64,000 nt of DNA from Staphylococcus nepalensis (GTDB lineage: Bacteria > Bacillota > Bacilli > Staphylococcales > Staphylococcaceae): NCBI RefSeq assembly GCF_014635045.1, contig NZ_BMCF01000004.1, positions 1 to 64,000 on the forward strand, read 5' to 3'. Each line of letters begins with the position of its first letter. The first letter of the stretch is position 1. Under the pieces are notes generated by a model, which ran no database searches, was not told where the DNA came from, and worked only from the letters and a program-made list of their open reading frames with translations. Made by a program: the position numbers and the translations under genes. Of this stretch, positions 1 to 7,897 are shown in pieces.

Positions 1-156
1 AATCGTGTATCCAGTAATAACGTTGTCATCCTCTAATTTTTTCACTCTATTTGTTGCTGCTTGACCAGTTAGATTTACTTTTGCTCCTAAATGCTTCATT
101 GAAATTTTACTGTTATTTTTTAATTCGCTAATTATTTTTTTGTCTAATTCGTCCAT
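1..156 (-). CDS. Lrp/AsnC family transcriptional regulator, N-terminal part (cut by window edge)
   Basis: Reading the minus strand from the ATG at 156 gives a protein that opens MDELDKKIISELKNN and continues through a helix-turn-helix with the typical QAATNRVKKLEDDNVI recognition-helix pattern of the AsnC/Lrp family. Only about 52 residues are inside the window, so the ligand-binding RAM domain is not seen. It is divergent from the MBL-hydrolase/MFS pair that starts at 274, so it is the obvious candidate to regulate that pair; this is inferred from position only. Which amino acid or metabolite it senses cannot be told. Confidence 0.8.
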   Translation of the reverse strand, partial: MDELDKKIISELKNNSKISMKHLGAKVNLTGQAATNRVKKLEDDNVITGYTI

Positions 157-273
157 TTTTATCACTCACTTTCAATTTTCAAGTATTTAGTTAAAAACTC
201 TTTGAAATTTATATTTAAACACATAGACCATCCAATTAAGATAAATATATACAAAAATTTGGAGGAATTATTT

Positions 274-1035
274 ATGAACATAACACATATAAGAAATGCT
301 ACAAGCATCATTGAGTATGCAGATAAAAAGTTTTTAGTTGACCCGATGTTAGGCGAAAAAGGGTCTTTTGCAAGTTTTCCTGATGCTCCTGGAGAAGAGT
401 TAGAGAATCCACTTGTCGACTTACCTATATCTCTAGAAGACATCATTAAAGATATTGACGCGATTATTTTAACACATTTGCATATTGACCATTTTGATGA
501 AACGGCACAAAAACATTTACCAAAAGATATCAAGGTATTTGTACAAGACGAAAACGACGCAGAAGAAATTAAAGGTGTTGGCTTTAAAGATGTAGAAATA
601 TTAACCGAGTATACAACGTTTGAGGGTGTTAAACTAATAAAAACGCCTGGTGAGCATGGTAGAGGTGAAATTTTAGAAATCATTGGTTCTGTTTGTGGCG
701 TTATTTTTGATCATCCTACAGAACAAAGATTATATATAGCAGGAGATACCGTATGGTATAGCAAGATTAAAAACGTAATAAAACACTATGAGCCTGAAGT
801 TATCATTGTAAATGGTGGCGACAACCAATTTTATGAAGGCAGCTCATTAATTATGAACGAATATGATGTATATAAAGTAGCAAAAGAAGCACCTAATTCA
901 AAAATTATTGTAGTGCATATGGAAGCAGTAACTCATTGGAATTTATCTAGAAACAGATTAAAACAATTTGTAAATGAAAAAGGATTAGAAGATCAAGTAC
1001 TAATCCCAGATGACGGTGACAGTTATCATATGTAG
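274..1035 (+). CDS. MBL-fold metallohydrolase
   Basis: A 253-residue metallo-beta-lactamase-fold hydrolase. The zinc-binding signature is THLHIDHFD (HxHxDH) near residue 70; further metal ligands are likely in TPGEHG and in AGDTVW, with a late VVHMEAVTHW. The true start is the ATG at 274, preceded by a strong GGAGG at 261-265; the frame is open further upstream but without a ribosome-binding site. It is 12 bp from a downstream MFS transporter, suggesting a two-gene operon under the divergent AsnC-type regulator. The substrate is unknown; this branch of the fold includes hydrolases of small organic molecules, so the family assignment is firm and the reaction is not. Confidence 0.85.
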   Translation: MNITHIRNATSIIEYADKKFLVDPMLGEKGSFASFPDAPGEELENPLVDLPISLEDIIKDIDAIILTHLHIDHFDETAQKHLPKDIKVFVQDENDAEEIKGVGFKDVEILTEYTTFEGVKLIKTPGEHGRGEILEIIGSVCGVIFDHPTEQRLYIAGDTVWYSKIKNVIKHYEPEVIIVNGGDNQFYEGSSLIMNEYDVYKVAKEAPNSKIIVVHMEAVTHWNLSRNRLKQFVNEKGLEDQVLIPDDGDSYHM

Positions 1036-1047
1036 AAAGGAGCCATT

Positions 1048-2184
1048 ATGAATAACAAAATATGGTCGAAAGATTTTGTGATATATTCTATCATAAACTT
1101 TTTATTGATACTCGTATATTTTTTACTAAACTCTACCATCACTAATTATGCGCAAACTGAATATAATTCATCTAGTATAATGATGGGCTTTATAGCAAGT
1201 GTTTTCATAGTAGGTGCGCTAATTGGTAGAGTACTCACTGGATTTATCAAAATAACGAAGAAAATATTTATTTTAAATATGGTGGTTTATTTCGTATCAA
1301 TTGTTTTATATTTTGTGAACTTAGACGAATATTTTTTAGTGTTTGTTCGATTATTACATGGGCTTTCTACGGGTATCACTACAACGATAGTAGGTACTAT
1401 TGTTGCCTTAGTAATCCCTCAATCGCGTAAAGGCGAAGGGATTAGCTATTTTGCGTTAAGTACTGCACTGGCTACAGGATTCGGTCCATTTATTGGAATA
1501 TCTTTAACACAGAATTCTAGTTTAATGAATATTTTTTATGCCAGTTTAATCTTTGCGATATTAAGTTTACTTATGTCATTTTTAATCAAAGTGCCTTATA
1601 ACGAAAATAAGAAAGAAATATCTATAAAAAACTTAATGAATAAATCAACAATACCAATTGGATTTATTATATTTTTGAGTGCATTTTCTTTTTCAGGTAT
1701 AGTATCGTACATTAATTTGTACGCAATCCAAATTGATTTAGTACAAGCAGCAAGTTTCTTTTTTATAATATATACAGTTTCAGTATTAGTGTCTAGACCT
1801 TTCACAGGAAAAATTGCTGATATTTATGGAGCAAATAAAATTATGTATCCAGCCCTTATATTCTTTTTTGTTGGCTTACTTTTACTAAGTATCAGCAGTG
1901 ATGACTGGATGATGTTATTGTCAGGTCTATTTATTGGGCTTGGTTTTGGTAACATTTCTTCAATCACTCAAACGATCGCTGTCAGTGAAGCTAAACCAGA
2001 AAATGTAGGACTAGCTACTTCAACATTTATGATTTTTATGGATTTAGGAAATGGATTAGGACCTTATATATTAGGATTTGGGATTCCCATTTTAGGTTAT
2101 GCGGGAATGTATAAAATCCTTGCGGTTATTATTCTATTAACATTTATTTTATATTACTTTTTACATGCCAAAAACCTAAAATAA
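1048..2184 (+). CDS. MFS transporter
   Basis: A 378-residue polytopic membrane protein with about twelve hydrophobic segments spread along the whole length. It has the major facilitator motif-A-like segment GALIGRVLTGFIKITKK near residue 55 after the second helix, and a related SRPFTGKIADIYG between the two six-helix halves. AGGAG lies just upstream of the ATG. It directly follows the MBL hydrolase gene, so an exporter or importer of that enzyme's substrate or product is plausible. The closest broad group is drug/arabinose-type efflux MFS; no substrate can be assigned. Confidence 0.87.
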   Translation: MNNKIWSKDFVIYSIINFLLILVYFLLNSTITNYAQTEYNSSSIMMGFIASVFIVGALIGRVLTGFIKITKKIFILNMVVYFVSIVLYFVNLDEYFLVFVRLLHGLSTGITTTIVGTIVALVIPQSRKGEGISYFALSTALATGFGPFIGISLTQNSSLMNIFYASLIFAILSLLMSFLIKVPYNENKKEISIKNLMNKSTIPIGFIIFLSAFSFSGIVSYINLYAIQIDLVQAASFFFIIYTVSVLVSRPFTGKIADIYGANKIMYPALIFFFVGLLLLSISSDDWMMLLSGLFIGLGFGNISSITQTIAVSEAKPENVGLATSTFMIFMDLGNGLGPYILGFGIPILGYAGMYKILAVIILLTFILYYFLHAKNLK

Positions 2185-2265
2185 CTATATAGATATTTTA
2201 GGTTAAAAATGGACTAGTGCATTGATGTAAATGACATTACCAATCAAATTGAATAATATAGTAGA

Positions 2266-2303
2266 AAAACAACATACGCTTAATAATGTATGTTGTTTTT
2301 CAT
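2266..2303 (+). terminator. Rho-independent terminator after the MFS gene
   Basis: An inverted repeat AAAACAACATAC / GTATGTTGTTTT with a ten-base loop, followed by a T run. It lies about 80 bp after the MFS stop codon. Confidence 0.75.
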
Positions 2304-2414
2304 TTATTAGGTAAAACCTTCCTTATATATTAAGTAAAATGACATATACTATAGTTAGTAAATAGTTATTACGGTCACTTATTGGTTAAATTGTAGTATT
2401 TTCAAATTAATAAA

Positions 2415-2457
2415 AGCTATATTCTTTTACCATCAAGATATATAGCTGTTTTTTTCT
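2415..2457. terminator. Bidirectional terminator between MFS and pai operons
   Basis: Stem AGCTATAT / ATATAGCT with T-rich flanks on both strands (seven T on the plus side, a TTTTATTAATTT tail on the minus side). It separates convergent transcription units and sits directly at the 3' end of paiB. Confidence 0.7.
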
Positions 2458-3074
2458 TTAATCATTTCGAATGACTCTTTTCATTTCTTCTGCTAATTTT
2501 TTATCTGACAATTCGTTAGAGTTACTCAACTCATTAATAATATTATTTTTTTCACTCTCACTACGTTTTTGGCTTAGCTTGTAGGCAGCTAAAATTTTAG
2601 TTGCTTTAATTTTAAAACCTACAATACCTTTAATCTGTTTTTTCGTTTTATCTGACATGTTATCCCACGTAGCACATTTTCACGATATTTTTCATATTTA
2701 TCCAATAATTGTTCTAGATCTGCTTCTAATTCATCTTCATTTAAAGTCTTACCCTTTCCATAGATATGAACACTTTGATAATTCCAAGGCGGAACATCTT
2801 CTTGATGATACCATGTTGACGATATGTAACTATGTGCTCCTTGAAATATCACTAATATGTTATCGTTGTCGTCTATAGTTCCCCATTGCTGGTTCCCTCT
2901 TGCAAAATGACCAGAAATATATAAATCATTGTCCTTCTCTGTAATCATAACAGGAATATGTGTAGCTATGGGACATCCATTATCAGTCGATACTATAACG
3001 GCAAAATTATTTTTCTCAATAAAGCTTTTAATTTCCTGATAATCATTAATTTGATAATAATTTGGTATGTACAT
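2458..3074 (-). pseudogene. paiB: paiB-like FMN-binding negative regulator, frameshifted
   Basis: Two adjacent minus-strand reading frames together make one PaiB-family protein of about 205 residues. The N-terminal part (from ATG 3074, MYIPNYYQIND) contains the split-barrel FMN-binding region with GHFARGNQQW and TWYHQEDVPPWNY. It leaves frame around 2668-2669; the other frame resumes with WDN-MSDKTKKQIKGIVGFKI, exactly the expected PaiB continuation, and ends at 2458. The shift equals one missing base. PaiB in Bacillus is a repressor of sporulation and protease genes paired with the acetyltransferase PaiA. The gene follows the paiA homologue by 15 bp. A sequencing error is the alternative to a true pseudogene. 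Confidence 0.85.
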
Positions 3075-3089
3075 AGATTATCTCCCCTT

Positions 3090-3596
3090 TTATAATTCTT
3101 TTAACATAATGAAATCAATTTGTTTCTCATCTCCCATAAAAAATACATGTTCATCAATTTTATAGAAACCTAATTTTTTATAAAATTGAATCGCATTTTC
3201 ATTTTTTTCCCAAACCCCTAACCATATATTCTCACACTCTAAATCTTTCGCTAGTTTTATTGCTTGTTTATATAATTCCTTCCCTAATCCATGTTTTTGA
3301 AATTCCCTCAATATATAAATTCGTTCAATTTCTATATTGTTACCTTCAATTTCTTCAGTTTGTGCATTACTTAGATTTAGCTTCAAATAACCGGCTAATT
3401 CATTTTCAAAATAAATGAAATAAAAATATGAATTGGGATTTTTTAACTCTTCAGTCATTCTTTCCGAAGTAAAAGCTGTTTTTAAGTATTCTTCAATATT
3501 TTCTTTTTTGTTTTGAGACCTAAAGGTTTCGCCAAAAGTTTTTTTCCCAATTTGTTTCAATGCTTCTGTATCACTCTCGTTACATGTTCTAATCAT
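3090..3596 (-). CDS. paiA: PaiA-like GNAT N-acetyltransferase (polyamine acetyltransferase family)
   Basis: A 168-residue GNAT-fold acetyltransferase. Motif A, the acetyl-CoA pyrophosphate-binding stretch, reads FQKHGLGKELY near residue 107; motif B includes WLGVWEKNENAIQFYKKLGF, which is nearly identical to the PaiA family of Bacillus, whose member acetylates spermine and spermidine. The adjacent paiB-like gene supports the assignment. It lies second in an apparent operon (MarR regulator, paiA, paiB) with gaps of 17 and 15 bp. Substrate specificity is inferred from family similarity recalled by eye, not tested. Confidence 0.82.
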   Translation of the reverse strand: MIRTCNESDTEALKQIGKKTFGETFRSQNKKENIEEYLKTAFTSERMTEELKNPNSYFYFIYFENELAGYLKLNLSNAQTEEIEGNNIEIERIYILREFQKHGLGKELYKQAIKLAKDLECENIWLGVWEKNENAIQFYKKLGFYKIDEHVFFMGDEKQIDFIMLKEL

Positions 3597-3613
3597 CGCT
3601 ACCCTCCTATTTT

Positions 3614-4066
3614 CTAATAGTTTCTTTTATTGCCTTTTTTAACATAAAGCCAATCCTCTGATATATTATTTTTAACTTTGTCTAGCAATTTTACTAAAGT
3701 TGTAATTTCTGTTTCTGTTAACCCTTCTAAAGCCACAGAATTAGAATGCTCATTCTCTCTAATTATAAAAGAATAAAGTTCTTCTCCTTTTTCAGTAGCA
3801 TATAATAATTTGTTTTTTTTATTTTCTTTTTGACTTTTTTTCGTGATTAGTCCATTATTTTCCATATTCTTAATAGCTCTAGAGGCTGTTGCTCTATCAA
3901 TTTTTAACATTTCTACTAATTGTTCTTGAATAATACCTGGGTTCTCATAAATTCTAACTAAATAAACAAATTGTCCTTTTGATAAATTGATGTCTTTAAA
4001 CTCAATATTACTTATTGAATCCAAAGCTCTTGCAATAATTCCTATATCTCTTAATATATCTTTCAT
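3614..4066 (-). CDS. MarR family transcriptional regulator
   Basis: A 150-residue winged-helix regulator of the MarR type. The recognition helix region reads LVEMLKIDRATASRAIKNMENNGLI (residues about 47-71), followed by a wing KKSQKENKKNKLLYAT and a C-terminal dimerisation helix. It is the first gene of the regulator-paiA-paiB operon and has a near-perfect 18-bp palindrome about 17 bp upstream of its start, so autoregulation is likely. The divergent HD-domain gene at 4266 shares the same intergenic region and could be co-regulated. Confidence 0.85.
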   Translation of the reverse strand: MKDILRDIGIIARALDSISNIEFKDINLSKGQFVYLVRIYENPGIIQEQLVEMLKIDRATASRAIKNMENNGLITKKSQKENKKNKLLYATEKGEELYSFIIRENEHSNSVALEGLTETEITTLVKLLDKVKNNISEDWLYVKKGNKRNY

Positions 4067-4082
4067 TAATATCCCTTTCTTT

Positions 4083-4100
4083 TTATTGCAATTACAATAA
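4083..4100. promoter_or_regulatory. Candidate MarR-type operator
   Basis: TTATTGCAATTACAATAA is a palindrome in 16 of 18 positions (arms TTATTG / CAATAA). It sits immediately upstream of the MarR-family gene, the usual place for an autoregulatory operator. The link to that protein is inferred. Confidence 0.5.
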
Positions 4101-4265
4101 AATTAACATAGTGATATTCTAACACAATTACACTTAAAAAAGATAGAAAAATGAAGAGAAATGAGAAAAAGTATCTATAACCATATTTCACTATATATTA
4201 TTTTAAAATGTGGTTAATTTAAATAAAGTAGGGAAGGCTATTAGAAAAGTAAAGGAGGAATTATT

Positions 4266-4904
4266 TTGCTTAAAAATATTAACGAAGTTAGAGTTCCAGA
4301 TAGTAAAATAATAGAAGATGCTCAAAACATTGTTAGAGAATATGGTAATGAATTAATATGGAACCATTCTAATAGAGTTTATTTATTTGGAGAAGTTAAG
4401 GGAACACAAGATAATTTAACTTATGATAAAGAACTGTTATACATTACAGCATTGTTCCATGATTTAGGATTAACAGAAAAATATAGTAGCGATGATTTAA
4501 GGTTTGAAGTGGATGGGGCTAACGCTGTTAGACAGTTTTTAACCACATATAACTATAAGAAGGGAGATTTACAATTAGCTTGGGATTCTATCGCTTTACA
4601 TACAACTTTAGGTGTCGCAGAACATAAAGAGAATAATGTTGCATTACTATATCATGGCGTGGGAATGGATGTTATGGGAGACAATTGGAACCAATATTCT
4701 GATGAGATTAGAAAAGCAATCGTTAATAAATTTCCAAGAGGTAATTTTAAACATGATGTAATAGAATCTTTTTATAACGGGTTTAAACATAAACCAGAAA
4801 CTACTTTTGGAAATATTAAATCAGATGTTATAAAATATTTTGAACCAGAATACCCACAAAATAATTTTTGTTCTTGTATTTTAAGATCTAAATGGGAGCG
4901 TTAA
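4266..4904 (+). CDS. HD-domain protein (cyanamide hydratase-like phosphohydrolase family)
   Basis: A 212-residue HD-fold protein. Metal-binding residues are visible: an early His in WNHSNRVYLFG, the HD doublet in LFHDLGLTEKY around residue 75, and later His in IALHTT and LYHGVGMDVMG. This arrangement matches the HD proteins annotated as cyanamide hydratase-like or putative phosphohydrolases. The start is TTG at 4266, chosen because AAAGGAGG lies seven bases upstream and the frame begins there. The gene is alone in its transcription unit, divergent from the MarR operon. The reaction is not known. Confidence 0.72.
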   Translation: MLKNINEVRVPDSKIIEDAQNIVREYGNELIWNHSNRVYLFGEVKGTQDNLTYDKELLYITALFHDLGLTEKYSSDDLRFEVDGANAVRQFLTTYNYKKGDLQLAWDSIALHTTLGVAEHKENNVALLYHGVGMDVMGDNWNQYSDEIRKAIVNKFPRGNFKHDVIESFYNGFKHKPETTFGNIKSDVIKYFEPEYPQNNFCSCILRSKWER

Positions 4905-4946
4905 ACTAATGAGAGCCCAAGAGATAAATATCTCTAATTAAAGAAT

Positions 4947-4986
4947 AAACGCCAAATTCTATTGAAATAATATAGAAATGACGTTT
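4947..4986. terminator. Terminator after the HD-domain gene
   Basis: An imperfect hairpin with arms AAACG / CGTTT and inner TTCTAT / ATAGAA pairing, flanked by T-rich sequence on both strands. It lies 42 bp after the HD-protein stop codon. Confidence 0.55.
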
Positions 4987-5124
4987 CCTTTAACTTTATA
5001 AAGCTTTATGCCAAAAAACTAGACAGAATTTATAAATTTTAGCTACTCATAATAAATAGATGATATGAATATGGCCACTTAAATATTTGATAATATTTTT
5101 ACGTTGTGGCAATTTATATATAGA

Positions 5125-5243
5125 AAAGAGACAACACACAAGTTTACTGCCCCAGTAATTCCGTTAAAAAACGGTGACTTTAAAAATGATATTTTATTAA
5201 AATAACCATCTTCTTCTTGCCAAAGTTAGTGATGGTTATTTTT
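5125..5243 (+). ncRNA. Candidate antisense antitoxin RNA opposite the small hydrophobic peptide
   Basis: The plus strand here has a TATAGA element at 5119-5124, a small hairpin CCGTT-aaaa-AACGG at about 5161-5174, and ends in the bidirectional hairpin 5201-5240, which also overlaps the end of the minus-strand peptide gene. Convergent transcripts overlapping at a shared terminator are the usual arrangement of Hol_Tox-type type I toxin-antitoxin loci. The promoter is weak by eye, so the boundaries are approximate and the call rests on arrangement. Confidence 0.4.
5201..5240. terminator. Bidirectional terminator shared by the toxin-like gene and its antisense RNA
   Basis: Stem AATAACCATC / GATGGTTATT, perfect over ten base pairs, with T-rich flanks on both sides. 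The stop codon of the minus-strand peptide lies inside the loop. Confidence 0.7.
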
Positions 5244-5315
5244 ATGGTTGGCCTTACTAACTAATACTAAGCTAATAATTGCCATGACAAGCATTAGCAT
5301 TTCATAATCAGTCAA
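5226..5315 (-). CDS. Small hydrophobic Hol_Tox-like peptide (putative type I toxin)
   Basis: A 29-residue peptide starting with TTG at 5315 behind GAAAGGAG at about 5322-5329. It begins MTDYEMLMLVMAIISLVL and ends in a charged KANHKNNHH tail: one membrane-spanning helix followed by basic and polar residues. This is the pattern of the putative holin-like toxin family (RatA/TxpA/SprG-like) found with antisense antitoxin RNAs in staphylococci and bacilli. The 3' end overlaps a bidirectional terminator, as in known type I systems. No experimental function can be deduced from sequence alone. Confidence 0.6.
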   Translation of the reverse strand: MTDYEMLMLVMAIISLVLVSKANHKNNHH

Positions 5316-5416
5316 TACTACTCCTTTCTAGGAGTAACACCACATTTCATGTCGCCCCTTATATAAAGAGATCAGCCAAATGGACTACTTTCTCAGTAAC
5401 CCTTTAAAAGGAGTGT

Positions 5417-5882
5417 TTATTTTTTCTTCCTAATTTCTTCGCCAGTGAAAGGATTTTTATATCCAACAAGTGTTAATTGCTCTGCAATGGCATTCTCTTG
5501 TAATTGATTACGAATATAATTTTTTGTTTCTTCCAACTGTATCCGTATAAAACCCTTTACACCCAATTTTTCTATTACCTTATCTATATTTTAAATGAGC
5601 ATATCTGTCAAAAATCATTAAACTATTCTTTCCTTTTAAATATCCTACAAATTTTGAAACACTTAATATTGGAGGAATACTAACTAACATATGAATATGG
5701 TCTTTACATGCTTCAGCTTCAATAATTTCTACACCTTTTCTTTCACACAACTACCTCAATATTATTCCAATATCTTTCTTGATTTTCCCATAAATAATTG
5801 TCCTTATATATTTAGGTACGAAGACTATAGGGTACTTACAATCCCATTTTGTATGTGCTAACCTATTTGTGTCTGATGACAT
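5417..5882 (-). pseudogene. tnpA: Degenerate IS200/IS605-family Y1 transposase (TnpA)
   Basis: The minus strand from ATG 5882 encodes MSSDTNRLAHTKWDCKYPIVFVPK, the start of an IS200-type TnpA. The HUH motif is seen as KDHIHMLVSIPP, and the catalytic tyrosine region as KGFYTDTVGRN. The C-terminal end, recovered in another frame, reads LVGYKNPFTGEEIRKKK and stops at 5417. The gene is broken by two in-frame stops (after GIILR and after HLKYR) and a one-base frameshift near 5524. Length without the shift equals the usual 155-codon TnpA. It is therefore an inactive remnant. Confidence 0.88.
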
Positions 5883-5885
5883 AAG

Positions 5886-5952
5886 TTGCATCTCCTCGTG
5901 GTGTTAATTTTGGTTGGCTGCCTAAATATTATTTTAACGTGAAGAGATGCAA
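5886..5952 (-). promoter_or_regulatory. IS200-type leader hairpin covering the tnpA ribosome-binding site
   Basis: TTGCATCTC (5886-5894) pairs perfectly with GAGATGCAA (5944-5952), and an inner GTTAA / TTAAC adds to the stem. In the minus-strand RNA the arm contains the GGAGATG Shine-Dalgarno of tnpA, so translation would be blocked. IS200 elements are known to limit transposase translation by such a 5' stem-loop. Confidence 0.6.
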
Positions 5953-6016
5953 TTTTTAATACAATGGTATAACCATACCGAACCCACACGCATAGCTTAT
6001 GCTTTTATACAAATAA

Positions 6017-6056
6017 GCCCCCAAAAGATTTCTAACTAATGAAATCTTTTTGGGGC
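6017..6056 (-). terminator. Terminator after the HAD hydrolase gene, member of a repeated hairpin family
   Basis: Arms GCCCCCAAAAGATTTC / GAAATCTTTTTGGGGC with an eight-base loop, followed on the minus strand by CTTATTTGT. A close relative with the same flanking AAATTTTGG lies at 27381-27418. Confidence 0.7.
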
Positions 6057-6126
6057 AAAATTTTGGAATTTGCATCTTATTCCTTCACATATCAAACTTT
6101 GGCTATCTTGCTATGCTTCATTTATT

Positions 6127-6930
6127 TTAATTTAATAATTTTTTTAAACTGTAAGGAATACCGTTATAGTCATTTGTTAAAGTCACTTCATCAGCAACAG
6201 CTTTCACGTCATCATTAGCGTTCCCCATAGCGATTGCTTTACCAACAACTTTTAACATTGATATATCATTTGAACTATCACCAAAGCCAATAACTTGAGA
6301 TAAATTCAAACCTAATTTATTACTAAGATCAGTTATTGCATTACCTTTAGAAACGCCTTGTGCCATAAATTCTAAGAAATAAGGTTTACTTGTTGTGACA
6401 TCAATCGTTTCGTTAAAATGACCAGCTAAATCATTTCTAATACTCGTAATTTTAGGAATATAATCAATACCCATAACTTTAGGTACATCCTCTTGAATAT
6501 ATGATTTTAAATCATCTACTGCTTTCATTGGTAAACCTGTCAGCTCTGATTCAATATTCATATATTCATGTTCACCTTCATATACGATATAGCCATCTTG
6601 GTAAGTCAACACGAATAATTGGTTATCTCTACAGAAATCTACAATTTCATCAAAGTCTGATTTTGATACTGTACGACTAACTTCAACTGTTTCATTTGCT
6701 ACGTTTACTGTCTTACCGCCATTATAACTTATAACATAACTGTTAAATTGATCTAGTTTTAATCGTTTTGCAGTTGGTAACATACCTTCAGTTGGTCTGC
6801 CTGATGCTAGCACAACTGTATAACCTTGATGTTGTATATCAATTAAATAATTGGCCGTATCAGTACTCACTTCATTGTCTGAAGTCATTAATGTATCATC
6901 CATATCCATAACTATTAACTTATATCCCAT
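6127..6930 (-). CDS. Cof-type HAD-IIB family hydrolase
   Basis: A 267-residue haloacid-dehalogenase-superfamily phosphatase. Motif I is VMDMDDTLMTSDN (nucleophile Asp in DxD) at the N-terminus, motif II is LASGRP, and motif IV is IGFGDSSNDISML near residue 217, with a Lys (SKGNAI) before it. The cap domain between them is type IIB, as in the Cof and YidA sugar-phosphate phosphatases. It follows thrB by 45 bp, and the same neighbour order is known in staphylococci, so it may be cotranscribed with the threonine genes. The physiological substrate is unknown. Confidence 0.88.
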   Translation of the reverse strand: MGYKLIVMDMDDTLMTSDNEVSTDTANYLIDIQHQGYTVVLASGRPTEGMLPTAKRLKLDQFNSYVISYNGGKTVNVANETVEVSRTVSKSDFDEIVDFCRDNQLFVLTYQDGYIVYEGEHEYMNIESELTGLPMKAVDDLKSYIQEDVPKVMGIDYIPKITSIRNDLAGHFNETIDVTTSKPYFLEFMAQGVSKGNAITDLSNKLGLNLSQVIGFGDSSNDISMLKVVGKAIAMGNANDDVKAVADEVTLTNDYNGIPYSLKKLLN

Positions 6931-6975
6931 CTTCCTAATCTCCTTTCAACGTCTACTCAACTATAATACAACAAA

Positions 6976-7896
6976 TTAATGACGTTGGTACAATACTTCA
7001 GATTCTACACCCGTCACATTAATAGTAACAAGTTCTGAACGACAATGGATAAATTCACGTTTAAGTTCTCTTACTAATTCTCCGCTTCGTTCAGGCGCTA
7101 TCATTGTTAAAACAGTTGGTCCTGCGCCACTGATAACAGTAGCATATGAATGATACCGTTTCGCAATCCGTTTAATTGTTTGAAATTCAGGAATTAAATG
7201 TTGACGATAAGGTTCATGAAAACCATCTTGTTCCATCATTTTACCTGCTAATTCATAGTTATGTTGAATCAATGCACTAATCATGGTATTACTAATTGCA
7301 CTATTTCTAACGGCATCCTTATGCGAAAAAGTCTCTGGCAATGCATTTCTCGAAAGTGTAGTACTTAATTCATTAGATGGTATTGTGATGATCATGTCTG
7401 CTCTAGGTGGATCAATATACGATACGTCCGTCACTTTCGTTTGTGGATCATAATACCCTAATACGAGCCCTCCATAAATCGTCGGTGCCACATTGTCAGG
7501 ATGTCCTTCAAACTCGGTAGCTAACTGCAATAATTCATATTTAGAAAGCTCTATATCTCCAAAGTAATTTGCTATGTAAAGTGCACCAACCAATGCAGAA
7601 GCAGACGAGCCTAGTCCTCTTGCTAATGGGATTTCACTCCTCATTTCTATATCTAAGGGAGGTAAAGTAACTTCATATCTATTAGCAACTTGCTGTGCAA
7701 TTTGGTAAATATAGTGTGTTTCATCAATTGGTAAACCTTCAACATTGGGCCCAATATGTTTAAATGACCACCTATCACTATTATTGATTTGTACATTTAG
7801 ATATAAAAATTTATTTAATGCCATACCTATAGAATCAAAACCGACACCTAAATTTGCAGTAGATGCCGGGATTTTTAAACTTAAGCTTTCACACAT
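6976..7896 (-). CDS. thrB: Homoserine kinase
   Basis: A 306-residue GHMP-family kinase that phosphorylates L-homoserine to O-phosphohomoserine, the substrate of threonine synthase. The ATP-binding GHMP signature reads [18 protein letters not shown] near residue 90, an N-terminal [15 protein letters not shown] segment begins the fold, and a late [10 protein letters not shown] motif is present. The start at 7896 follows the thrC stop by one base, indicating translational coupling in hom-thrC-thrB. Confidence 0.95.
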   Translation of the reverse strand: MCESLSLKIPASTANLGVGFDSIGMALNKFLYLNVQINNSDRWSFKHIGPNVEGLPIDETHYIYQIAQQVANRYEVTLPPLDIEMRSEIPLARGLGSSASALVGALYIANYFGDIELSKYELLQLATEFEGHPDNVAPTIYGGLVLGYYDPQTKVTDVSYIDPPRADMIITIPSNELSTTLSRNALPETFSHKDAVRNSAISNTMISALIQHNYELAGKMMEQDGFHEPYRQHLIPEFQTIKRIAKRYHSYATVISGAGPTVLTMIAPERSGELVRELKREFIHCRSELVTINVTGVESEVLYQRH

Positions 7897-7897
7897 G

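Noticed and set aside
162..683. Long minus-strand open frame over the MBL hydrolase gene
   Set aside because: It is a shadow of the real plus-strand gene, which has a zinc-binding motif and ribosome-binding site.
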